35,358 nt of DNA from Flavobacteria bacterium RIFCSPLOWO2_12_FULL_35_11 (lineage in GTDB: Bacteria; Bacteroidota; Bacteroidia; Flavobacteriales; Flavobacteriaceae). The first letter of the stretch is position 1, and each line of letters starts with the position of its first letter. Positions 25,238 to 35,277 of the stretch are shown here, in pieces. The notes under the pieces were generated by a model. The model was given only the letters and a program-made list of their open reading frames with translations. It had not been told where the DNA came from and did no database searches. The stretch lies in the NCBI GenBank assembly GCA_001800975.1, contig MGWK01000098.1, positions 1 to 35,358 on the forward strand, read 5' to 3'. A program made the translations under genes and the position numbers.

Positions 25238-27511
25238 CTATTTTGCCCGAGCTGCTTGTTCCTTTTTTATCAAATTAAGCGCCGATCCTTCTTTAAACCA
25301 TTCAATCTGGCTTTGGTTGTAAGTATGGTTTAATTGAATAACATCTTTACTTCCATCAGCATGAACCAACTCCAAAGCCAATGTTTTTCCTGGCGCAAAT
25401 TTATCTAAATCCAAAAAGTTTAAAGTATCATCTTCCTGAATCAAATCATAATCCGCTTCATTTGCGAAAGTCAATCCTAACATTCCTTGTTTTTTAAGGT
25501 TTGTTTCGTGGATACGCGCAAAAGATTTCACGATAACTGCTGCAACGCCCAAATGACGCGGTTCCATTGCCGCGTGTTCTCTTGATGAACCTTCACCGTA
25601 GTTATGGTCACCAACAACAATCGAATAAACGCCTGCAGCTTTGTAAGCCCTTCCTGTATCTGGCACAGTGCCATATTCTCCTGTCAATTGATTTTTAACT
25701 TTGTTGGTTTCTTTGCCAAAGGCATTCACCGCTCCAATTAAACAGTTGTTAGAAATATTGTCTAAATGTCCGCGAAAACGCAACCAAGGACCCGCCATAG
25801 AAATATGGTCGGTGGTACATTTTCCAAAGGCTTTTATCAATAATTTAGCGCCTTTTACATTCGTTCCAATCGGTTGAAAAGGTTCCAATAATTGCAATCT
25901 TTCTGAAGTTGGACTTACCAAAACTTCTATTTTGCTTCCGTCTTCAAATGGCGCAACAAATCCTGCATCTTTAACGTCGAAACCATTTGGCGGCAATTCA
26001 AAACCGGTTGGTTCCGTAAATTTCACTTCAACACCGTCTTGGTTAATCAACGAATCTGTCATCGGATTGAAATCTAACCTTCCTGAAATTGCAATGGCAG
26101 CGACCATTTCTGGTGAAGCCACAAAAGCGTGGGTATTTGGATTTCCGTCTGCACGTTTTGAAAAGTTTCTGTTGAAAGAGTGAATAATGGTATTTTTTTC
26201 TTGTTTTTCAGCACCTTCCCTAGCCCACTGGCCAATACAAGGTCCGCAGGCATTGGTGAATATCTTGGCGTTTAAATCTTCAAAAATGGTCAATAAACCG
26301 TCTCTTTCAGCCGTAAAACGCACTTGTTCTGAACCTGGATTGATCCCAAATTCCGCTTTTGCAACTATTTTGTTGTCAACAGCCTGTTTTGCTACTGATG
26401 CCGCTCTCGACAAATCTTCATAAGATGAATTTGTGCAAGAACCAATTAATCCCCACTCCACTTTTAAAGGCCAATCATTTTTCATGGCTTTTTCAGTCAT
26501 TTCACCAACTGGCGTAGCTAAATCTGGCGTAAACGGACCGTTTAAATGAGGTTTTAAATCTGATAAATTAATTTCAATAACTTGGTCGAAATAAAGTTCA
26601 GGATTTGCATATACTTCATCATCGCCTGTTAAATAAGAAGCAATTTTATTGGCTTCATCCGCCACTTCATTACGGTCGGTGGCACGCAAATAACGTTCAA
26701 TTGATTCATCATAACCAAAAGTTGAAGTTGTGGCGCCTATTTCTGCACCCATATTGCAAATGGTGCCTTTTCCTGTTGCCGACATTGATTTAGCGCCTTC
26801 ACCAAAATATTCTACAATGGCTCCAGTCCCTCCTTTTACGGTCAAAATACCTGCAACTTTTAAAATCACATCTTTTGGTGCAGTCCAACCAGACAATTTT
26901 CCGGTTAATTTAACACCAATCAATTTTGGAAATTTTAATTCCCAAGCCATTCCGGCCATAACATCAACTGCATCAGCGCCTCCTACTCCAATCGCAATCA
27001 TTCCCAATCCTCCTGCGTTTACGGTATGTGAATCTGTTCCAATCATCATTCCTCCCGGAAATGCATAATTTTCAAGTACCACTTGATGGATAATTCCTGC
27101 TCCCGGTTTCCAAAAACCAATTCCATATTTGTTAGACACCGAAGCTAAAAAGTTAAATACTTCACTGCTGCTGTTTAAGGCAGTCTGTAAATCTTTATCA
27201 GCGCCAATTTTAGCTTGAATTAAGTGATCACAGTGCACCGTTGTTGGCACAGCCACTTTACTTTTTCCTGCTTGCATAAATTGAAGCAAGGCCATTTGTG
27301 CAGTTGCATCCTGACAAGCAATTCTGTCTGGCGCAAAATCCACATAATCTTTTCCTCGAACAAAAGCTATTTTCGCTTTGCCGTCCCAAAGGTGGTTGTA
27401 TAATATTTTTTCAGCCAAAGTTAAAGGTTTTCCAACTACAGTTTTAGCGGCGTCAACACGTTCTGCCATTCTGCTGTAAACACCTTTAATCATTTCAATA
27501 TCAAAAGCCAT
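25238..27511 (-). CDS. acn: Aconitate hydratase (mitochondrial-type)
   Basis: A 757-residue aconitase interconverting citrate and isocitrate in the TCA cycle with a [4Fe-4S] cluster. The cluster cysteines are in [12 protein letters not shown] and in ACGPCIGQW (two). [33 protein letters not shown] and, in the swivelling C-terminal domain, [21 protein letters not shown] and [18 protein letters not shown] carry the other active-site residues. Length and sequence fit the mitochondrial-like group rather than the longer AcnA/IRP or AcnB types. It is a single gene with a promoter-like box and its own terminator. Confidence 0.95.
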   Translation of the reverse strand: MAFDIEMIKGVYSRMAERVDAAKTVVGKPLTLAEKILYNHLWDGKAKIAFVRGKDYVDFAPDRIACQDATAQMALLQFMQAGKSKVAVPTTVHCDHLIQAKIGADKDLQTALNSSSEVFNFLASVSNKYGIGFWKPGAGIIHQVVLENYAFPGGMMIGTDSHTVNAGGLGMIAIGVGGADAVDVMAGMAWELKFPKLIGVKLTGKLSGWTAPKDVILKVAGILTVKGGTGAIVEYFGEGAKSMSATGKGTICNMGAEIGATTSTFGYDESIERYLRATDRNEVADEANKIASYLTGDDEVYANPELYFDQVIEINLSDLKPHLNGPFTPDLATPVGEMTEKAMKNDWPLKVEWGLIGSCTNSSYEDLSRAASVAKQAVDNKIVAKAEFGINPGSEQVRFTAERDGLLTIFEDLNAKIFTNACGPCIGQWAREGAEKQEKNTIIHSFNRNFSKRADGNPNTHAFVASPEMVAAIAISGRLDFNPMTDSLINQDGVEVKFTEPTGFELPPNGFDVKDAGFVAPFEDGSKIEVLVSPTSERLQLLEPFQPIGTNVKGAKLLIKAFGKCTTDHISMAGPWLRFRGHLDNISNNCLIGAVNAFGKETNKVKNQLTGEYGTVPDTGRAYKAAGVYSIVVGDHNYGEGSSREHAAMEPRHLGVAAVIVKSFARIHETNLKKQGMLGLTFANEADYDLIQEDDTLNFLDLDKFAPGKTLALELVHADGSKDVIQLNHTYNQSQIEWFKEGSALNLIKKEQAARAK

Positions 27512-27544
27512 ATCTATAATTTTAATTAAGTTATTTTAATTTAG

Positions 27545-27552
27545 CGAAGGTA
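27545..27552 (-). promoter_or_regulatory. Candidate -7 promoter box for aconitase
   Basis: On the minus strand this reads TACCTTCG, one mismatch from TAnnTTTG, 34 bases before the ATG. TTTTG stands 23 bases upstream as a slightly distant -33 element. Confidence 0.4.
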
Positions 27553-27764
27553 CGAAAAATGATTCCTTTAATTAACAAAATAGCGGTAACAAGCGCATTT
27601 TTGTAGATATAAATATTAACAAACCCTATTTTTTTTAAAACGGTAAAAAAGGATCACGAAAACGATGTAGAAATTAAGAATATGGTAAAAAAAATGAATG
27701 GTACAATATATAGATTAGCGTCGCAAATACTAACTTTCTTCCAATTAGAAAATAATTTTTAAAC

Positions 27765-28886
27765 TCATTTATACTTTCTGTCTCTGTACTTTAAAATTGG
27801 CAATTCAAAATAGCGATAAATAATGTTTGAAAAAATAACGGTAACGCTTAAAAATAATAATATTAAACCTGTCTTTTGAAAAATAGATGCAGTGGAAACA
27901 TCAAATATTTCCTGCATTCCAAGTAAAACTATTGAATAATTAACCAAATAAATGGAATATGAATTTACGCTTATGAATTTAATGAAATTTGAAAATAATC
28001 CTGAGTAATTAAGTTGAGAAAAATAAGGAAATAATAATGCCAAGTTTAAAATTACTGTTTGCAGATAAACAAAAACATAAAAACCCAAATTAGTTTCTGG
28101 CATTATATTAAAAAAATAGATGATTAAATGAATTAAAATAAAAATCGATATCCCTAAAATTAATAAATGCCATTTAAATTTTTCCGTAATTTCAGCGTAC
28201 TTTCTAACTAAATAAACCACCAAAAAACCAATATAAATAGAATCTACCCTATAAATTACCACCTTTCTAAATGAAGAGCTCCAATCGTGTAAAAAATTTA
28301 TTTCAGCAGTGAAATAATATAAAATTTTCAAGAATGTCAATCCGAAAACACAAAGCAGCGTAACCCAAAGAAATAGTTTTTCCTTATTGCTGTTTTTCAA
28401 CAATTTAAAACTCAAAAAAAGCAAGAAAGGCAATATCAAGTAGGCATATTCTTCGATTGACAAGCTCCAAGCTTCCGTAAAAAAATCGGGATGCGATGTC
28501 GAAAAATTTTGCAAAAAAAGAATATATAAACCAATAGTTTTTGGTAAATCTTTTCCTAAAAACAAAAAAATCAAAACATTTAAAAAGAGTATTAAGAAGT
28601 AATTAGGAAGCGTTCTAAACCACCTGCGTTTCCAAAAACGAAATAAATCATTTGTATTTGTTTTATTAAGTGCTATATGTCTTAAAAGAATTCCTCCTAT
28701 CAAGAAACCGCTTAAAACAAAAAACAAATCAACTCCTATTGCGCCTAAAATTTTTATTGCGGTAAAAAATGGACTTATTGAATTTGGAAATGCCAATAAC
28801 GTCGCATGTGACATTACAACTAAACCTATTGCAATGGACCTAAGAAAATCCAATCCAAAAACTCTATTGGCTTGCGCAGAATTCAT
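27765..28886 (-). CDS. Acyltransferase 3 family membrane protein
   Basis: A 373-residue polytopic protein with about ten hydrophobic segments, of the OafA/YrhL-type acyltransferase 3 family. The family start RVFGLDFLRSIAIGLVVMSHA is present, with the conserved Arg and His, and GVDLFFVLSGFLIGGILLR follows near 50-70. KRRWFRTLPNYFLILFLN and SFSIEEYAY-like WSLSIEEYAYLILPF are also typical. These enzymes O-acetylate surface sugars or lipids; the substrate is not indicated. No glycosyltransferases are near. It is downstream of RNase P RNA on the same strand, separated by a small hairpin. Confidence 0.88.
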   Translation of the reverse strand: MNSAQANRVFGLDFLRSIAIGLVVMSHATLLAFPNSISPFFTAIKILGAIGVDLFFVLSGFLIGGILLRHIALNKTNTNDLFRFWKRRWFRTLPNYFLILFLNVLIFLFLGKDLPKTIGLYILFLQNFSTSHPDFFTEAWSLSIEEYAYLILPFLLFLSFKLLKNSNKEKLFLWVTLLCVFGLTFLKILYYFTAEINFLHDWSSSFRKVVIYRVDSIYIGFLVVYLVRKYAEITEKFKWHLLILGISIFILIHLIIYFFNIMPETNLGFYVFVYLQTVILNLALLFPYFSQLNYSGLFSNFIKFISVNSYSIYLVNYSIVLLGMQEIFDVSTASIFQKTGLILLFLSVTVIFSNIIYRYFELPILKYRDRKYK

Positions 28887-28898
28887 CTCTTAAAATTT

Positions 28899-28921
28899 GA
28901 ATAAAAGTAACCTTTTTATTC
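28899..28921. other. Small inverted repeat between rnpB and the acyltransferase gene
   Basis: GAATAAAA (28899-28906) and TTTTATTC (28914-28921) form an 8-bp AT stem around GTAACCT, 13 bases from the acyltransferase ATG. It could be a weak terminator or a leader structure. Confidence 0.3.
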
Positions 28922-28961
28922 AGATTATTGAGATTCCAAACATTTCAAAAAAAGAAAAAAA

Positions 28962-29258
28962 TAAGTAGGTCTGTAAGCCGGATTTTGTACTTCGAAAAGT
29001 TCTTATCATTTATCTAGACTATAAATTGCTCTATAGTTCGAGCTGCCTACCCCTTGAAATAATGCGAGTCACACTAAAATTTCAATATACATGGCATTTC
29101 ACCGCATAGAGTTTACCTGGTTTCACTACAGCCGAACTGTACTTGCTTTCTGTTGCACTTGTCCTCAGCTTTCGCTGGATGGATGTTATCCACTATGCTA
29201 CTCTTTGGTGTCCGGACTTTCCTCTCCAATAAATTGAAGCGATAAGACGACCTACTAA
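28962..29258 (-). ncRNA. rnpB: RNase P RNA
   Basis: The minus strand reads as bacterial type A RNase P RNA, the catalytic subunit that removes 5' leaders from tRNA precursors. Marks: P1 strands TTAGTAGGTC at the 5' end and GACCTACTT at the 3' end; GAGGAAAGTCCGGAC (the universal CR-I/P4 strand, around 29227-29213); the GGGTAGGCAGCTCG-like CR-IV/J area around 29035-29055; the AAACCAGGTAAACTC segment; and the closing ACAAAATCCGGCTTACAGACC. The length of about 297 nt is short but normal for Bacteroidota. It has its own promoter box, and a T-rich run follows the 3' end on the minus strand, suited to termination. Confidence 0.95.
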
Positions 29259-29265
29259 TTTTTTG

Positions 29266-29273
29266 CAAATTTA
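29266..29273 (-). promoter_or_regulatory. -7 promoter box for rnpB
   Basis: On the minus strand this reads TAAATTTG, an exact TAnnTTTG match about 8 bases before the RNA 5' end. The T run of the dnaJ terminator occupies the -33 region. Confidence 0.6.
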
Positions 29274-29289
29274 CGCTAATTTTTCAGAA

Positions 29290-29316
29290 AAAAAAACCCA
29301 CTCATGACTGAGTGGG
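29290..29316 (-). terminator. Terminator of the grpE-dnaJ operon
   Basis: CCCACTCA (29297-29304) pairs with TGAGTGGG (29309-29316); on the minus strand nine T residues follow. It lies about 100 bases past the dnaJ stop and just ahead of rnpB. Confidence 0.85.
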
Positions 29317-29419
29317 AAAATTGCTATGAAAAAGAAAAAGTGTTATTAGATATTTCACTAACAACTTTTCAAATATAAATAATTTTAAAATAAAATAAAA
29401 ATAAATTTCTACTTTTTTT

Positions 29420-30547
29420 CTACGAAAACATATCTTTTACTTTTTCAAAAAATGATTTATCTAGTTTTGAAGGGTTTGGTTTGAAATTTTCATCCTTTTT
29501 ATTGGTTTCAAAAAATGCTTCTTGTTCCGCTGAAAGCGCTTGTGGAGTCCATACATTTATATGAACCAACAGATCGCCATTCCCATAATTGTCTATACTT
29601 GGCAAGCCTTTTCCTCGTAAACGTAAAATTTTTCCTGATTGCGTTCCCGGCTCAATTTTAATTTTTACTTTACCCGATACTGTATCAATATTCTTTGAAA
29701 TTCCAAGTACCGCTTCGGAAAAATTAATATATAAATCGAAGTGTAAATTTGTTCCTTCCCGTTTTAAAGTTTCGTGGGCAATTTCTTCAATTACCACAAT
29801 TAAATCTCCATCTATTGCATTGTTTCCCGGAGCTGCATTTCCTTTTCCATTTACTTTTAACTGAACTCCTTCCGTTACTCCGGCCGGAATTTTTATAGAA
29901 ACAGTTTCTTCTTTAAGTTCTAAACCGTCACTGTCGGCATTTTTTGGCCTTTTATCTAAAACCTCACCTGCTCCATGGCAAGTTGGACAAGTTGAGGCGG
30001 ATTGCATTCGTCCTAAAATGGTATTTGTAACGCGCATAACCTGACCGGCACCATTACACGTGGTACAAGTTTTATAGGTTGCTCCTTCAGCCATCACTTT
30101 TCTGCGAACTTTTACTTTTTTTTCTACGCCATTAGCGATTTCCTCTAAATTTAATTTTACCCTTATTCGCAAGTTACTTCCTTTAACACGAGCTCTTCCT
30201 CGACTTCCGCCTCCAAAACCGCCAAAACTTCCGCCTCCAAAACCGCCTCCAAAAATATCTCCAAACTGGCTAAAAATATCTTCCATGTTCATTCCGCCAC
30301 CGCTGTAACCGCCACCGCCGCCATTTTCAAATGCGGCATGGCCATATTGGTCGTAACGTGCTTTTTTGTTTTCGTTGCTTAATATTTCATAAGCTTCCGC
30401 AGCTTTTTTAAATTTTTCTTCTGCTGCTTTATTTCCCGGATTTTTATCAGGATGAAATTCTATGGCTTTTTGGCGATATGCCTTTTTGATTTCTGCAGGA
30501 GTGGCATTTTTGGAAATGCCCAATATTTCGTAATAATCTTGCTTCAT
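29420..30547 (-). CDS. dnaJ: Chaperone DnaJ with a reduced zinc-finger domain
   Basis: A 375-residue type I Hsp40 that delivers clients to DnaK and stimulates its ATPase. J domain at 1-68 with His32-Pro33-Asp34; Gly/Phe-rich linker (about 75-118) with [18 protein letters not shown]; substrate-binding domains to about 340. The cysteine domain is unusual: DnaJ normally has four CxxCxGxG repeats, here only CTTCNGAG (161-168) and CPTCHGAG (187-194) remain. Where repeat 1 is expected (about 146-157) the sequence is [14 protein letters not shown], and in place of repeat 4 (about 199-208) it is [10 protein letters not shown]. Those two make zinc centre I, so only centre II persists. The neighbouring grpE lies 10 bases upstream in one operon. 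Confidence 0.95.
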   Translation of the reverse strand: MKQDYYEILGISKNATPAEIKKAYRQKAIEFHPDKNPGNKAAEEKFKKAAEAYEILSNENKKARYDQYGHAAFENGGGGGYSGGGMNMEDIFSQFGDIFGGGFGGGSFGGFGGGSRGRARVKGSNLRIRVKLNLEEIANGVEKKVKVRRKVMAEGATYKTCTTCNGAGQVMRVTNTILGRMQSASTCPTCHGAGEVLDKRPKNADSDGLELKEETVSIKIPAGVTEGVQLKVNGKGNAAPGNNAIDGDLIVVIEEIAHETLKREGTNLHFDLYINFSEAVLGISKNIDTVSGKVKIKIEPGTQSGKILRLRGKGLPSIDNYGNGDLLVHINVWTPQALSAEQEAFFETNKKDENFKPNPSKLDKSFFEKVKDMFS

Positions 30548-30557
30548 TTTTTTTGAT

Positions 30558-31091
30558 TTATTGTCCTATTACAACTTTTGGATATCTGATAACTTTTTCG
30601 CCTAACTTATATCCTTGTTCAAGAATATCAATAATTTTACCTTTTAAGTCATCAGTTGGCGCAGGAATTTGTGTAATAGCTTCATGCAATTCAACATCGA
30701 AAACATCTCCTCCTTTTGCACTAATAACAGTTAAGCCTTTTTGGGCTAAAGAATTGCGCAATTTATTATTTATCAGTTCAATGCCCTTAAAAAGCTCTTT
30801 ATCTTCCTCTTTCGCTTTTTTAATTTCATTTAAGGCCCGATCAAAATCATCCAAAATTGGCAATAAAACTGTCATTAAATCTTCATTGGCAGTTTTAAAT
30901 AACTCAATTCGTTCTTTCGAAGTTCGCTTTTTATAATTTTCAAACTCCGCAAATAAGCGTAAAAATTTGTCTTTTTCTTGAACAAGTTCTAGCTTAAGTT
31001 GCTCTTCAACACTAACTTCCTGAGTTTCTTGCTGATCTGTTTCCTTATCTTTTATTTCTTCAGCTTCCTTGCTTTCTTTCTTTTTACTCAT
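30558..31091 (-). CDS. grpE: Nucleotide exchange factor GrpE
   Basis: A 177-residue GrpE, which releases ADP from DnaK. A charged N-terminal tail (about 1-30) leads to the long dimerising helix ([22 protein letters not shown]) and the conserved [17 protein letters not shown]. The C-terminal beta-wing carries [14 protein letters not shown] and [21 protein letters not shown] chose the ATG at 31091; an in-frame GTG three codons earlier is possible but the MSKKKESKE start looks natural. dnaJ follows 10 bases later. The gene has a good -7 box at 31128-31135. Confidence 0.95.
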   Translation of the reverse strand: MSKKKESKEAEEIKDKETDQQETQEVSVEEQLKLELVQEKDKFLRLFAEFENYKKRTSKERIELFKTANEDLMTVLLPILDDFDRALNEIKKAKEEDKELFKGIELINNKLRNSLAQKGLTVISAKGGDVFDVELHEAITQIPAPTDDLKGKIIDILEQGYKLGEKVIRYPKVVIGQ

Positions 31092-31127
31092 AATTTTCAC
31101 ATAAAATAGTTATCCTATTATCGCTTG

Positions 31128-31135
31128 CAAAAGTA
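31128..31135 (-). promoter_or_regulatory. Promoter of grpE-dnaJ
   Basis: On the minus strand this reads TACTTTTG, an exact TAnnTTTG match 36 bases before the grpE ATG, with TTG 21 bases upstream. No heat-shock operator of the CIRCE type is visible. Confidence 0.55.
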
Positions 31136-31208
31136 TTGCCATTTTTTGATATATGCCAATATGACACCTGATAATTAAAAAATTTAAAGAAAAAACAATA
31201 ACCACACT

Positions 31209-31387
31209 AAGAATCGGTTTTATATTGTATTTTGAAGCCAAACGCACAAAATCCAAGTCGGCAGAAGTGCTGTTAATATCCGTCAGTGCCATCGCTGAAT
31301 ATTGTGCTGAAACGCTAGCTGCAACAGGGCTTCAGGCTCTATTGTGCCATATTTTAAACTATAATATGAATGGGTATTTAAATACAT
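31209..31387 (-). pseudogene. dnaE (DNA polymerase III alpha, PHP domain) remnant, frameshifted and truncated
   Basis: From the ATG at 31387 the minus strand encodes MYLNTHSYYSLKYGTIEP and continues to HNIQ. It then runs into a stop; one missing base restores the frame to MALTDINSTSADLDF...VRLASKYNIKPIL, ending near 31209. Together these are the start of the PHP domain of a DnaE-type polymerase (typical pattern: YLNxHSYYSLRYGT...ALTDINxT...IKPxxG). Only about 60 of some 1000 codons remain, so this cannot encode a polymerase. After residue IL the homology stops and AT-rich sequence leads into the grpE promoter, which looks like a deletion junction. It is divergent from the S24 repressor gene. 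Confidence 0.85.
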
Positions 31388-31422
31388 TTTTTTGAAAAAA
31401 ATTAGGTAGCTTACTTTTTTTT

Positions 31423-31468
31423 GCTAAATTAGCTCAAAATATTAGCAATTGTTGCTCATAAATTTAGC
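31423..31468. promoter_or_regulatory. Operator array (GCTAA/TTAGC half-sites) before the S24 repressor
   Basis: GCTAA-A-TTAGC (31423-31433) is a perfect 11-bp dyad; further TTAGC half-sites lie at 31442-31446 and 31464-31468, and AGCAA-TTG-TTGCT (31444-31456) is a second dyad. The array ends three bases before the repressor ATG at 31472, as expected for self-repression by an XRE/LexA-like protein. Confidence 0.55.
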
Positions 31469-31471
31469 ATT

Positions 31472-32245
31472 ATGAATTATTTGTCACAAAATATCAAACA
31501 CATGAGAACCTTAAAAGGTTTGACGCAGGAACAATTTGCGGAGGATTTAAAAGTTTCCCGCTCAAGAATAAGTTCTTATGAAGAAAACAGGGCCCTTCCT
31601 CCTGTTGAATTTTTAATCGACTTGTCCGATTATTTTAAAATTCCCATCGATATTTTAATCAAAAATGATTTGTCGGGCGCAAAAGATGTTTCGTTTATTG
31701 AAATTGGAAACAGAAGGGTTTTATTTCCCATTACGGTAGACGGCACCAACGAAGATTTGATAGAAATTATTCCTATAGAAGCTTCCGCAGGTTATTTAAG
31801 AGGCTACGCCGACCCGGAATATATTGAGCATTTAGAGAAAATAAAACTGCCGTTTTTGCCTACAGGAACACATCGGGCCTTTCCCATAAAAGGAGATTCT
31901 ATGCTGCCGGTGAAAAGCGGTTCTTATATTGTGGCGCGCTTCGTTGAAGAAATTGGCGATCTAAAAAACGGCAAAACATATATTGTGCTCACGTTAAACG
32001 ACGGCATTGTTTACAAGCGGGTTTTTAATAAAATAGCAGAAAACAATATGCTGTTGCTGGTTTCCGACAACAAAAAATATGATCCTTATTATGTGCCTGT
32101 TGATGAAATATTGGAATTATGGGAATTTACCTGCAGCATCAATACGCAGGAATACGAGGAACACGAATTAAAAATAAGCAGCATTGCCGTTATGCTAAAT
32201 CAGTTGGGAATTGAGTTAAAGGCACTGGAAAAATCGATCAAATAA
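31472..32245 (+). CDS. XRE-HTH / peptidase S24 (LexA-CI-like) repressor
   Basis: A 257-residue regulator of the LexA/CI/UmuD autoprotease type. The XRE helix-turn-helix occupies about residues 4-62 (RTLKGLTQEQFAEDLKVSRSRISSYEENRALPP, given here as RTLKGLTQEQFAEDL and VSRSRISSYEENRA). The S24 part follows: candidate cleavage site Ala106-Gly107 (IEASAGYL), catalytic Ser143 (KGDSMLPV) and Lys182 (VYKRVF). RecA-stimulated self-cleavage after DNA damage is therefore likely, though not proven. Its stop is joined directly to the next gene's ATG (TAAATG, no spacer). The operator-like array upstream suggests it controls itself and, formerly, the divergent polymerase gene. Confidence 0.9.
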   Translation: MNYLSQNIKHMRTLKGLTQEQFAEDLKVSRSRISSYEENRALPPVEFLIDLSDYFKIPIDILIKNDLSGAKDVSFIEIGNRRVLFPITVDGTNEDLIEIIPIEASAGYLRGYADPEYIEHLEKIKLPFLPTGTHRAFPIKGDSMLPVKSGSYIVARFVEEIGDLKNGKTYIVLTLNDGIVYKRVFNKIAENNMLLLVSDNKKYDPYYVPVDEILELWEFTCSINTQEYEEHELKISSIAVMLNQLGIELKALEKSIK

Positions 32246-33634
32246 ATGTATACAATCATTGATATAGAAACCACCGGACACAGTTCCAAAATAACAGAAA
32301 TTTCCATTTTTGTGTATGATGGTGAAAAAGTAATTGACGAGTTTACGACACTTGTGAATCCGGAATGCAGCATCCCTCCTTTTATCACCAATTTAACGGG
32401 AATTACCAATGCGATGGTGAGCAATGCTCCTAAATTTTATGAAATTGCCAAAAAAGTGGCCGAAATCACCAAAGACACCATCTTTGTGGCGCACAACGTA
32501 AATTTCGATTACAACATCATACAAAAGGAATTTAAGGATTTGGGATTTGAATTTAAACGGAAAAAACTGTGCACTGTTCGGTTATCACGAAAATTAATTC
32601 CCAATTTAAGGTCGTACAGTTTGGGTGCGCTTTGCGTTACGCAAAATATTGTGATTAAAGACAGACACCGCGCAAAAGGAGATGCGGAAGCCACGGTGAT
32701 TTTATTCGAAAAATTGTTGCGGCTGGATACAGAAAATGTGTTCAATTCCTTTTTAAATCCGCGTTCAAAACAATCGACCTTGCCGCCTTTATTGCCGAAA
32801 AAAACGGTTGATGAACTTTCGGAAAATTCGGGTGTTTATTATTTCAAAAATGAGAAAAATGAAATCATTTATGTTGGAAAAGCTAAAAACATAAAACAAC
32901 GAGTGCTGAGTCATTTTTACGATAAATCAAAAAAAGAAATTACCATGTGCCTGGAAACCAGTAATGTTTCCTGTGTTGAAACCGGCAGCGAATTGCTGGC
33001 CTTGTTGTTGGAATCTTCGGAAATAAAAAATATATATCCCAAATACAATCGGGCACAAAGAAGGGCCCTGGAAAGTGTCGGATTGTTTGCTTATGAAGAC
33101 AGGGATGGCATTATTCATTTGGCTTATAACCGATTGAAATTGGTTACATCTCCTTTAATGAAGTTTTACAATATTACAGAATGCCGGATTTTTCTGGAAA
33201 AATTATGTGAAGATTTTGAACTGTGTCCAAAATATTGCCATCTGCAAACCAATGTTTCCACTTGTTTTCATTACCAGATAAAAAAATGCAAAGGTGTTTG
33301 TAAAGAAAAAGAATCTGTTGAATTGTATAATTTAAGAGTGCAAGAATCCATTGATTCCTTAAAATTTAAAGCTGAAAACTTTATCATTAAAGAAACCGGC
33401 AGAACCAGCAGTGAATATGCCTATGTTTTGGTTCTCAATGGGATTTACAAAGGATTTGGGTACGCAAGCAAGAAACAAAAAATCACTTCCGCTGAAGATT
33501 ATTTTGGAATGCTAAGCGCACAAAAAGAGAATAATGATGTTAGGCGAATTTTAAATTCTTATGTGAACAGAAATAGCGCAAGCATTGTTGCGTTAGATTA
33601 CGTCAGCACGCCTTTCGAACTTAACTTTTCCTAA
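32246..33634 (+). CDS. DEDDh exonuclease - GIY-YIG nuclease fusion (DnaQ-UvrC/Cho-like)
   Basis: A 462-residue two-nuclease protein. The N-terminal part (about 1-165) is a DnaQ-type 3'-5' exonuclease with Asp6 and Glu8 (IIDIETTG), Asp88 (HNVNFDYN), His141 and Asp146 (HRAKGDAEAT). The next part (about 190-275) is a GIY-YIG domain as in UvrC/Cho: SGVYYF, EIIYVGKAKNIKQRVLSHF and the Glu in ETGSELLALLLESSEIK. A Cys cluster near 325-352 (LCPKYCHLQ, TCFHYQIKKCKGVC) resembles the UvrC region that binds an Fe-S cluster. No helix-hairpin-helix or UvrB-binding domain is obvious. Fusions of this layout are known in other phyla and linked to DNA repair. It is co-transcribed with the S24 repressor, so DNA-damage induction is likely. 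Confidence 0.88.
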   Translation: MYTIIDIETTGHSSKITEISIFVYDGEKVIDEFTTLVNPECSIPPFITNLTGITNAMVSNAPKFYEIAKKVAEITKDTIFVAHNVNFDYNIIQKEFKDLGFEFKRKKLCTVRLSRKLIPNLRSYSLGALCVTQNIVIKDRHRAKGDAEATVILFEKLLRLDTENVFNSFLNPRSKQSTLPPLLPKKTVDELSENSGVYYFKNEKNEIIYVGKAKNIKQRVLSHFYDKSKKEITMCLETSNVSCVETGSELLALLLESSEIKNIYPKYNRAQRRALESVGLFAYEDRDGIIHLAYNRLKLVTSPLMKFYNITECRIFLEKLCEDFELCPKYCHLQTNVSTCFHYQIKKCKGVCKEKESVELYNLRVQESIDSLKFKAENFIIKETGRTSSEYAYVLVLNGIYKGFGYASKKQKITSAEDYFGMLSAQKENNDVRRILNSYVNRNSASIVALDYVSTPFELNFS

Positions 33635-33663
33635 TTTAATTTGATATTTTCTGCTTAAAAAGA

Positions 33664-33718
33664 AAATTTTTGCGGCAGTTAAAAGCTTTATTCAGCCATT
33701 AATTACCGCAAAAAATTT
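33664..33718. terminator. Long-loop hairpin between the nuclease gene and guaB
   Basis: AAATTTTTGCGG (33664-33675) pairs with CCGCAAAAAATTT (33706-33718, one bulged A) around a 30-base loop. It sits between convergent genes and has T-rich sequence on the guaB side, so it may end both transcripts. Confidence 0.5.
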
Positions 33719-33741
33719 GCTTTATTTTATGTCCCTAAAAA

Positions 33742-35223
<1,482 letters not shown>

Positions 35224-35241
35224 TTATAAATTAATTGCGTG

Positions 35242-35277
35242 CAAATTTAGACTATTTAATTTAAATAGCGCTATTTA
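35242..35277 (-). promoter_or_regulatory. guaB promoter box with an upstream 16-bp palindrome
   Basis: On the minus strand TAAATTTG (35249-35242) is an exact TAnnTTTG box about 30 bases before the ATG. TAAATAGCGCTATTTA (35262-35277), a perfect palindrome, lies 12 bases upstream over the -33 region, well placed for a repressor or activator. Confidence 0.45.

Noticed and set aside
27682-27762. 26-codon plus-strand ORF between aconitase and the acyltransferase
   Set aside because: No promoter-like box, no terminator, no recognisable sequence; the frame could be open by chance.
31110-31292. 60-aa minus-strand ORF starting MALTDINSTS
   Set aside because: It is the second half of the frameshifted dnaE remnant plus read-through into the grpE upstream region, not an independent gene.
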